64,000 nucleotides of DNA from Aspidapion aeneum (taxonomy: Eukaryota > Arthropoda > Insecta > Coleoptera > Brentidae). A program made the position numbers and the translations under genes. The stretch spans positions 14,213,756 through 14,277,755 of the forward strand of contig OY755038.1 in the NCBI GenBank assembly GCA_963576565.1, given 5' to 3'. Numbering within the stretch: the first letter of the stretch is position 1; the number at the start of each line of letters is the position of its first letter. The notes beneath the pieces are model-generated. The model saw only the letters and a list, made by a program, of their open reading frames with translations. It was not told where the DNA came from and ran no database searches. Positions 55,555-64,000 of this stretch are shown in pieces.

Positions 55555-58095
55555 TTTTTTTTTTGTTTTTTTTTTTTTTTTTTTTTTTTACGGGTATGCG
55601 CACTCGCAAGGAGATCCCTATCACGCTCGACAAGCGGCAAGTGCGCGAAAATGTTGGTGTGTGTTGGTTTTGAAACGGTTCAGGTTGTAACCTGCAGGGA
55701 AAACTGTCGCAGGGAGTTTATTCCACAGCGATGCTGTTCTCCAGAGATATGAATTCTGATATAATGAGGTTCTTGGTGCCTCTATTTTGACAATAAATTG
55801 ATGGTTACCGTCTGTTTGACGTGTTCGCCTAGTAGGTGCTACTCCCGGGGGGATCATACGTGCCAACTCTTCAGAGCATTTTCCGTGATAATACCTGTAG
55901 AAGAGAGATAGATCGCCCACAGTTCTTCGATGTTCGAGACTATCCAAGCTACGGGTAAGTGCGGGGTCATTGATCAGCTTGATAGCTCGTTTTTGCACGG
56001 TGTTCAAAAGCATTAAGGTATGTTTGGGTGCCGCACTCCATATATGTGAGCAGTACTCCATAGTTGGTCGAATCTGGGCTTTGTAGAGTGTCAGCAGTTG
56101 GCTTGGTGTATACAGATGTCTTGTACGAAATAGCACCCCAAGCTTTTGGGACGCCCTTTTAGCTATATCTGCCACGTGACTGTGCCAAGACATGTTGGTC
56201 TCTGCAGTGACTCCTAAGATGTTCAACTGGCTCTGCAATGCGACAGCACTTCCAGATAGCATGATGTTTGGCTCACCGGTGCTGGTCTTTTTTGAAAACA
56301 GGGCTGCTTGGGTTTTCTGCGCGTTGAACTGTACAAGGTTTTTGTTGCCCCAGTCCTCTATTATCTCCAAGTCGTTATTTATCTGTGATATTTCAGTTAG
56401 TCTAAGGTAATGGAATTCACGTGCGGAGAGACATGTGGGTGGTATGACTGAGGAGACTACATTGCCATCATCTGCAAAGCAATAAAGTGGATTTACTGTT
56501 TTATCTATGAGGTCATTTATGTAAATCAGAAAAAGTTTTGGCGAAAGGATTGCTCCCTGTGGCACACCAGCATTTATTTGGTAAGAGTTGGAGTTCCGGC
56601 CATCCAGTGCAACATAAATGGATCTATCCTTAAGGTAACTTTCAAACCAAGTGCAAAGTCTTGGCGACAATCCCGTTGCTTTGAGCTTGTTGAGCAGATT
56701 TTCATGCCAGACTTTATCGAATGCTTTAGATATATCTAAGGCAATTGTTCTTGTTTCACCTCGCAACTCAATCGCTTTTTGCCATAAGTGAGTGACGTAT
56801 GTAAGTAAATCGCCAGTTGACCTATATTTTCGAAATCCGTATTGCTTGTCGTTGATAATTTTGTACTTTTCCAAGTACTTGGTTAGGTGATTGTTCACAA
56901 CTCTTTCCATTACTTTTGATATCACCGGAAGTAGAGCAATTGGTCTATATTTGGAATGGGTTGTACTGCGGCAGACTTCCATGATGATGGATATACTCCT
57001 TGCCTATAAGATAAATTAAATAATTTTGCGAAAGTTGGGGTGAGTTCGCTAGCACAATTTTTGAGTACTATCGCGGGAATGCCATCTGGACCCATTGCTT
57101 TGTATGTATCCAACTTTTTAAGGGATTTTCGTATTTCTCTGTGACAAAAGGGTACCTCTGGCATACTGTGGGAAACCCTTTCAATGAACGGTGGAGTTTT
57201 TCCATTTGGCACTGTTAGGTTTGAGTTGGAGGAAAAGATGTTGGCCAGCATATTGGCTTTTTCCTCTGATGTTGTGGCTAAGTGAGTATTTTTATCTGTA
57301 AGTGGTGGTATGGATGACTTGGTGAAGTTTGATCCAATGGCTTTTGCAAGAGACCAAAAGGACCTAGAACTACTTGGACAATTCAGCAACCTGTTTTTTA
57401 TTCTTTGATTGTATGTTTCTTTGGCGGCGTCAATAGTAATTTTGCAACTATTTCTGGCTTCTATAAATTCTGTGTGGTTTTGAGCGGTTTGTTGTCGTTT
57501 CCAAAGGTTATATGCTGTGTGTTTTTTCTGTACAGCCGTTTGACACTGGCTGTTGAACCAAGGTTTTGCATTAGCTCTGCGTTTTATTGTATGTGGGATA
57601 TATGCATCCATTCCAGATAAGATTACTTTTGTTATTTCATTACAGCAAATAGTGGGATCAGCTGTTTTAAAGCAAACCTCTTGCCATGGAAAATCCAGGT
57701 AAAACTGTTTAAGGTCATTCCATTTTGCCGATTTATAGTGCCACATTTTACGAGGAAGTGATTGTGGGCTTGGCGGTATGAACATTTCGCATTTTGTTCT
57801 TATAAGTTTATGATCGGATGAACCAAGTGGGGGATCTACTTGAATTGTGTACAAGTCAGGATTTGTAGTTAGGAACAAGTCTAAAAGCGCTGAAAATTCA
57901 CCCCTTTCTGAGATACGGGTAGGTTCATCCACAAGCTGCGTTAGACCACAACTTATGGCAAAAGCTTCTGCTTCCCTGCCTTCATTATCTGTTTTGTTGT
58001 GGTGTTTTAGCCAGGGTATATTGTGGACGTTGAAATCGCCTAAAAAAACAATTTCCGCATGTGGATAGTTAGACTGTATACTATCACAGTTCAAC
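55555..58095 (-). pseudogene. Jockey/CR1-like LINE, 5' truncated, polymerase frameshifted
   Basis: Poly(T) at 55555-55589 is the poly(A) tail of a minus-strand insertion. The first frame (58095-56922) holds the C-terminal part of the AP endonuclease (IVFLGDFNVHNIPWL; SSDHKLIR), a linker and the start of the RT (YKAMGPDGIPAIVLKN, VYPSSWKSAAVQPIP). Then the frame breaks at about 56955-56980: the usual K/G/S-rich stretch before YRPIALLP is missing and the frame shifts. The second frame (56982-55621) carries RT blocks: KYRPIALLPVISK, YGFRKYRSTGDLL, ALDISKAFDKVWH, NAGVPQGAILSPKLFLIYIN, LYCFADDGNVV (catalytic FADD), then the thumb and a C-terminal WNKLPATVFP. Only one deletion/frameshift is visible, so the copy is fairly young. 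ORF1 and the N-terminal nuclease are lost. The copy sits inside repeat A. Confidence 0.92.
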
Positions 58096-59110
58096 AACTC
58101 TATTCCGGAATGAGCTACGAAACTCAAACTTTGCACAGTCGTATATCTTCATAGAGTTAACAACCCCTCCAAGCTTCATGGACTTCCATAAAATAGTAAA
58201 GTAGTTACGAAATTTCAAAAAACGTCGAGGATGTCACTGTGGCTGAAATAGAAATTATGACCATACCCTTGGAAAAATTTAAAAAACCCCAAAATTTTAA
58301 TTTACTCTCCTCCACTATACATGTAAAATTATGTAAAAGTAATATTGCCCACTTCCAGAAACACTAGAGAGCTAAGTTTTGGAAAGCCGATAGGAACTAT
58401 AAAACTATAGAAAAAAATTAAAAACCCCAAATATTTAATTAACTTCCCTCCCCTATAAAGGTAAAGTTATGTAAAAGTAACCTTGCCCACTTCCAGAAAC
58501 GCTAGAAAGCTGAACTTTGAAAGGCTGATAGGAACTATCATAAACCCATAGGAAAAAATAAAAAAAACTTCAAAACTTTTAATAAGGCATTGAAAAAGTT
58601 TTGAACAATATCATTGCCCACTTCCAGAAACGCTATAAAGCTGAACTTTGAAAGGCTGACAGGAACTATCATAAACCCATAGGAAAAAATAAAAAAAATT
58701 CAAAACTTTTAATAAGGCATTGCAAAAGTTTTGAACAATATTTACCATTTTACTACTTTAAAACTTAAATATTACATAAATCCTTTAAAACAGGAGTGAA
58801 ATGATAACAAAAACATTTCATGTAAAAAAAAGTACGCGAAAATGGTATTCCGTCAAAAGAAATAAGATAAAAGTAAAGCCAAGTTCTCCAATACAAATTT
58901 CAAAATGAAAGGTTCTTACTAGTTTTGAAATGTTTCTGGCTATTACGGCTGCAAACACCTCTTAGGCACAATGTTAAATTGAACATAAAAAGTTTGGCTG
59001 TAATAGAACTTGGCTTTACTTTTATCTCAATTCTTTTTACGGAATACCATTTTCGCGTGCTTGGCTTTTTTTTACATGAAACGTTTTTGTTATCAATAAT
59101 TTTGTTTGAA
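58096..59110 (-). mobile_element. Repeat A, copy 3, remainder
   Basis: Resumes with ACTCTATTCCGGAATGAGCT, then the ~135-bp tandem units (CTTCCAGAAACGCTAGAAAG; spacing about 131-135). The distal end is itself a ~90-bp inverted repeat: AAAACATTTCATGTAAAAAA, GCGAAAATGGTATTCCG, AAAGTAAAGCCAAGTTCT near 58810-58895 against the complement near 59005-59095. Confidence 0.82.
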
Positions 59111-61614
59111 ATTTTTATTATTATTTAAATCTCACCTCTTCTCTCATTTATTTTAATTTTTCAGACCTCTTACAAAAAAAAACCATTTATTAATATACCA
59201 AAATAGTTCAATGAATAGAGGCCATGGTTTTCAGAAAATCAAATAAAACCTGTGCAAAACATAATTTATAAAAAAATTAATTAAATGGCTCCCATTTAGG
59301 GACGTCGCTGGCGGGTTCGTTGTAATTTAAACCCCATCGAGTTATACACCGTTGAAAAGAGAATTTTACTGTCAATAAAGTGCATCATAGCATTTTTTTA
59401 AATTAGACTTAGTTTTTGAAAAAATTAGATAAAACTTGTAACAAAAATACTTTAATTTGGGATTTTTTAAAATTGGTTAAATTTAAGGGCGCCTCTGAAT
59501 TTATAACCATGAAACCAATCCGACTTTCTTGTACAGCATTTTAAAAGAAATTTTATTTGCTACAACAATGTATCACATTTTGTTCTATAAACCTTGGTTT
59601 AAAAAAAAATCGAATAAATCATGGAAAAAACATGAATAATTTTCACTTTTTTAAATTACTTCAATTAACGGACGCCGCTGAAGAGTTTATAAATGGTTGA
59701 CCCCTATCAAGTTGTACCTTTTTCAAAAGGAAATTTCATTGTCCACAATAAAGTATATTACACATTTTTCTCTTAGATGCGTATTTTTTGAGAAAATTTG
59801 AGAAAACCTAAATATGTTAGATTTTGGGGGGTCTGGGGGGGTTTTTAAAGAGGTAGTTAGTTTAAGGAGGTGTTTGACCCCTAAGCTCTCTTACCTTTTT
59901 GTACATCACTAAATTTACACAAAAAAATAAAAATAAATAAACAACGTGCCGTTTAAAGCACTAAATTTAAAAAAATCATTATTTTTTAACTTACTTACTT
60001 AAAGTTAAAAGTTACTCCCACTCCATTACAATATTTAAAAATACATTTAAGGAATGAATTTTGTAGCTAATAAAATTCTCTACAAGATATGTTCTTAGAA
60101 CTTTTACCCTAGAACAAAGTATTTCGGAGCTTATGCCGCCTAAAGTAGAAAAAATCTGAAAATTTGCCCAAGCACGTGATTTTAGTCATTTTTGGAAATT
60201 ACCTAGCTCCGTTACTACTGCTCGCAGAACAACTATAGTACCACCCAGTTGTAGATAATTATATCCTCTAAAATTTCATATAACTCTTTTTGCGATTTAG
60301 TGTACTGGAACGAAGTTACAGGCAAAAAACTACAAAAAGTGCCAATTTTTGATGGATTTTTCAAGGTGGCGGAGAAAGCACAGGGGTGGGGGTGACGAAA
60401 ACTCAGATTTTTAACTACCCTTTCGACCTTAATAACATCCAAAATTCAGAACTACCGGACTTTTTGTAGGGTAAAACTCCTCTATTCATTGTACTAAAAG
60501 CAATTCCCGCATGAACGCCAGTGTTACACATGGGAAAGTGCGTCTTAATAAATAAAAAGTGTGTACCAAATTGTGTATTTCAAAAGTTAAGACGTTTCGA
60601 CATCAGGGCTGAACCCAGGAAAAAATTTCGGAAAGGAATTGTGCAATTTTTGGCCGATTTGTGTTACTGAGGAATCCCTTTTAACACAATTTGTCGACTT
60701 TTTCTGGGGGAGGAAAAGGATTAATTCCCCTTGATCCACCCCCCCTAGGAACGGCTATAGGACATATGTATTACCTTCTGTAATATCTTAATATCTTATT
60801 CATTAACACCTTGTATAAGCTATCAAAGGTTCTACTAAATTATTTTAATATCCATAGATATGGCCTTTGGTCGTTTTGTAAATAAAAGTCTTAATTAATA
60901 TGTTTTGCAGGTGAACCATATTTTACGAACTTTAGGCAGAACTGCAGATCGTCCTAGATAACACATTTTTCATCTTTTCGGAATTTTAGGTAAAAAATGC
61001 GATAAAGCAGATGTTTTAGGACACTAATGGCACGAGCCGAGCTAACAAATTAGTTGTGTATTTTTAGGGTGTATTAATTATTTTTTCCTTACTTAAATAA
61101 GTTAATACGCGAAAATGTCACTGTATTAATCTTTGAAAAAACAAACGTCGGTCGCAGGGCAAACACGGCGACAGACACAGACAGACAAACAGACACAAAA
61201 ACAAACTACCAACAAACCATTGCTTTAGATCAATAAATAAACAAATAACACGTTTTTAACCATTGACCTCTATACCAGGGCTTTATACAACTCAATGTTT
61301 TTAACCTTATTTTCAAATTTTTGTCTAAAATAATACATTTTTACCTTCTAAGCCAGTAGTTTTTACTCTTGAACTGTGGGGGAAAGTGGGGCTAGATGAC
61401 GCATTTGAAAGGATGATAAAGCTTAATTTATTTTAACTGGTAAGTAGCTAATTATTAATTTGCACCTCTTATGTGATGCATATGGCCGTTACAAATGCAC
61501 AAAACCAAATTCGATATCTGTCCGTGCAACGTCAGTTTTGTTCTTTGTTTGAAACTCTTAGTTTTTTCGGACCATCTTATCTTCTGTCGTTTTCTGTTGC
61601 ACGTACTGTCCTGC
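59111..61614. other. AT-rich DNA without supported genes
   Basis: Notable stretches: G runs at about 59826-59842 (TTTTGGGGGGTCTGGGGGGG); ACGTTTCGACATCAGGGCTG at about 60593, which looks like Penelope-type terminal DNA; CCCCCCTAGGAACGGCTATAGG at about 60740; and a CAGA/CACA-rich stretch at about 61169-61200. No protein match. Confidence 0.4.
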
Positions 61615-62511
61615 ATCTACAGGATTTTGAAATATGCTGAAAATATCCCGGATGCTGTTAGATCAAGCCTGACTCCACAACACAGTAAGGCACCACATTT
61701 TTATGGACTATCAAAGATCCATAAGAAGGATATACTACTGCGACCAATTACCAGCTCTAGGGATTTACCGACTGGCACTTTGTCGAGGTTTTTGTTGGAC
61801 ATAATTCAACCACTACAGGGTAAGTCCGAATCTTTTGTCAAAAACTCGGAACATTTTGTCGAGGTTTTAAAAGGGATCGAGTTAGATCCCGACCATAGAT
61901 TTGTAAGTTTTGATGTAGGAAGTCTGTACAACAACGTGCCAATAAATGAGTCACACAGTATCATCAAAAACAAATTACAAGCTGATGATACACTTCACGA
62001 GAGAACAACGCTATCGGTGGAGGGGGTGATAGATCTGTTGTAGCTCTGTCTCCGTAACTCTTACTTTCAAGTGGGTTCGTCTCTTTCGCCAGTGGTAGCA
62101 AACATCTACATGGAGTGGTTCGAGGAACATGCGATCAACACAGCAAGAGTCAAACCAAAACTACGATACATGGATGATACATTTATTATATGGCCGGTAA
62201 ATGATGACGAACTACAGAATTTTATACACCATCTGAACGGTATTCGACCAACAAACAAATGCACCATGGAAATTGAAAAAGATTCGGCCTTATCTTTTTT
62301 GGATATTCTTGTCAAACGATTAGACAGAAACATTCAAATCACTGTATATAGGAAACCTACACACACGGGACAGTACCTAAATTTTAAGTCTAATTATTCT
62401 GTTGTTACAAATCAAGGAGTTGTAAGAAGTTTGTATTTAAGAGCCATAAATATTTGTAGTAATAATGAAGAATTAACCACAAAAATTAACAACATTAGAA
62501 AGGACGATTAA
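61615..62511 (+). pseudogene. Penelope-like reverse transcriptase fragment
   Basis: Plus-strand frame with ENIPDAVRSSLTPQHSKAPH, FYGLSKIHKKDILLRPITSS, FVSFDVGSLYNNVPI (motif A, one catalytic Asp), a TAG stop at 62041, LCLRNSYFQV, GSSLSPVVANIYMEWFEEHA, LRYMDDTFIIW (motif C with both Asp) and FLDILVKRLDRNIQITVYRK. The stretch usually between SYFQ and GSSLSP is absent (about a dozen residues), so one stop and one small deletion disable it. It ends at INNIRKDD before the linker and nuclease that the copy at 49.7-50.7 kb retains. The overlapping parts are very similar to that copy, so the two belong to one family. Confidence 0.9.
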
Positions 62512-63065
62512 TGGTGATGATGATGTCTGAAAAGGAAATATGAAATGTGCACCTTTACTGAAAACAGACCAACTACCGAATTGCAATATCAGTCAGGGTA
62601 GCCTTAGGTTTGCGGCGAAATCTGACGTCACTACGGAGACAGATATAATCAGTCTCAGTAAATCTCTCAAGCCCGGAGATAAATTAAAAGGAATATTGTG
62701 AGGACATACTTAACGAAAAAACAACGAAGCTTGCCGGCAATTCCTCAAAACTGGGATATTAGTAGCTCGTATACTAGTTTCGGTCTTGTTGGACCTCCTC
62801 GGTACGATCGTACTTCAAGGTGCGCCATTTTCACCCAATCTCCCCTAATGCTCATAAATTCGCAGAGGTTTTTGCACTACTTAAATACAGCATGCATAAT
62901 TATTTTAATCACCCTATCGGCCGAGAGGCTCGTGTGAACTGCGTAGGCACCTTGGGCTCCATTAAAAACCCATATTCCAGAAAATTCGTATGCAAAACCA
63001 ATGGCACTTTGGCTACCTTTCAAATAATTATTGTGCACATATTTTTTGCCATTCGACTTTAGGGG
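62512..63065 (+). pseudogene. LINE 5' fragment fused to other repeat DNA
   Basis: TGGTGATGATGATGTCTGAA and the following ~80 bases parallel the start of the LINE fragment at 52368. From about 62760 Penelope-type CGTATACTAGTTTCGGTCTT follows. Frames here are short and unmatched. Confidence 0.5.
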
Positions 63066-63169
63066 GAGCTGTTAAAATTCAATTTGGTCAATCTTTGATG
63101 TTCTCGACTGGCCGGGTGTGGTCAGGCGGTTTAGGTTCAAACATCATGGTATTCAAAATTAATTAGGAT

Positions 63170-63670
63170 ATCCTCAACTACGTGGACAAGACATACTTAT
63201 GTAATGGCAACGAATCAAGTGCATTGAGTATGTATACTTGGGTGTCACATTTGATAAGAGAGGAACAGACTATAAAGAACTGGAGAAAATAATAGTAAAA
63301 GGTTATTGGATGTGTTAACAGTGTTTTATTAGAGCAGAAATAGAATGTAAAATGTAACATATGTAAAACAATGGTGAAAAGCACGCTATTGTATGGATAG
63401 AGACTTGTTGCGTAACAGAAAAAAACAAAACAAAAGTGGAAAGTGTCGAAATGGATGCAATAAGAAAATCAATGCGAATATCTAGAACAGATCATATAAG
63501 AAATGAGATTATAAAAGAATGGGAATCGAGGAAAGCATAACGGATGACATCACTAAAAGACAACTGATATGGTACGGTCATGTACAACGGATGAACGACG
63601 AAAGATTACCAAAGCAGGTCCTAGAATGGCAACCAATAGGCGTCGAACAACGTAGAAAAACGTTCTAAAC
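63170..63670 (+). pseudogene. LINE RT C-terminal remnant
   Basis: The plus strand in broken frames: YVDKTYLCNGNESSALSMYT-like, then KVESVEMDAIRKSMRISRTD, ITKRQLIWYGHVQRMNDERL, PKQVLEWQPIG, RRKT. The WYGHVQRMN.ERLPKQ.L.W signature matches the minus-strand LINE at 1785-2690, so the window holds two copies of this family. Several indels and stops. Confidence 0.78.
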
Positions 63671-63789
63671 CGACATGGTAGTAGTATCTTCAAATTTCTT
63701 GCTACCAATTTAAGTAAAGAGAATACTCGTGTGGCTTATTTGTATTTGTTGTATTTATAATTTTTTTCTTTATTATTCTTTTTAATTGA

Positions 63790-64000
63790 TCAAAAACTTA
63801 TTCTTCTTCAAGTGGCATGGTGTGCTTTAGCCCTATAAACCAGCGCCGTCAATTATTGTCTTCGCCACCTTCTTTCTCCCATCTTGATGTCATCTTCGAT
63901 ATCATCTAACCACAATTTTTGTGGCCTCTTTCCTACTCTGTTTTACCTTATAAACTACGTTTAGCCGTGTTATGCCTCTGTAGTTTTGGCAGTTTAGCTT
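63790..64000 (-). pseudogene. LINE C-terminus, running off the window
   Basis: The minus strand from about 63925 reads RPQKLWLDDIEDDIKMGERR then WRRQ and stop, the W.DDIE.D...G...WR tail of non-LTR polymerases. Upstream coding would lie beyond the window end. It differs from the WYGHVQRM family in the tail sequence. Confidence 0.65.

Overview
The window is AT-rich nuclear DNA from an insect. The evidence is an insect-type cuticular protein gene with a tiny first exon and phase-0 introns, insect-style retroelements (LINEs, Penelope-like), hAT, Tc1 and pogo remnants, and scattered TTAGG-like pentamers. A beetle is my guess from the repeat style, but the sequence alone does not prove the order. 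There are no bacterial operons, rRNA genes or CRISPR arrays. Most long reading frames are transposon debris or chance frames inside repeats.

Only one host gene is well supported. It lies on the minus strand from about 27.9 kb down to 9.98 kb. Six coding exons join in frame, every junction has GT/AG signals, and the total is 1254 bp (417 residues plus stop). The protein has a signal peptide, a Gly/Tyr-rich block, a long block of [17 protein letters not shown] repeats and a second Gly/Tyr tail. It resembles secreted structural cuticle proteins such as the Vajk type. Exon 1 codes only four residues and sits just below a TATA box. It is separated from exon 2 by an 11.5-kb intron full of repeats, and intron 2 is another 4.15 kb.

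Region by region. 0-9.6 kb: unclassified DNA, a LINE remnant, two large foldback elements (3.2-5.7 and 6.2-7.9 kb, the first carrying a nested TA-flanked MITE) and a small inverted repeat. 10-27.9 kb: the cuticle gene, with introns holding LINE and Tc1 fragments, an alternating inverted-repeat cluster (17.7-18.7 kb), a LINE RNase H remnant (23 kb) and a block of duplicated MITE-like modules (24.7-27 kb). 28-36 kb: copies of a repeat with a (CAGA)n core (family B), a TGACGT-rich TIR element, a zf-MYM/hAT-like coding scrap, paired MITEs and a repeat A copy. 36.3-45.2 kb: three tandem arrays in a row, namely a 641-bp satellite, a strand-switching minisatellite broken by a family B copy, and a ~480-bp satellite whose higher-order repeat carries a GC-rich palindromic element flanked by 9-bp duplications. 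45.7-50.7 kb: a hAT element with an 8-bp target duplication and a nested TTAA MITE, a tRNA-like sequence, a pogo remnant and a Penelope-like fragment with a GIY-YIG domain. 51-64 kb: a LINE RNase H fragment, a hAT MITE, TTAGG-like repeats, a jockey/CR1-like LINE inserted in repeat A, a Penelope RT fragment and two more LINE tails.

I see no undescribed multi-gene system. The most unusual items are the GC-rich palindromic element trapped inside a satellite higher-order repeat, the S/A module cluster in which one module occurs in both orientations beside the same neighbour, and the TE-stuffed cuticle gene with its isolated 12-bp coding exon.
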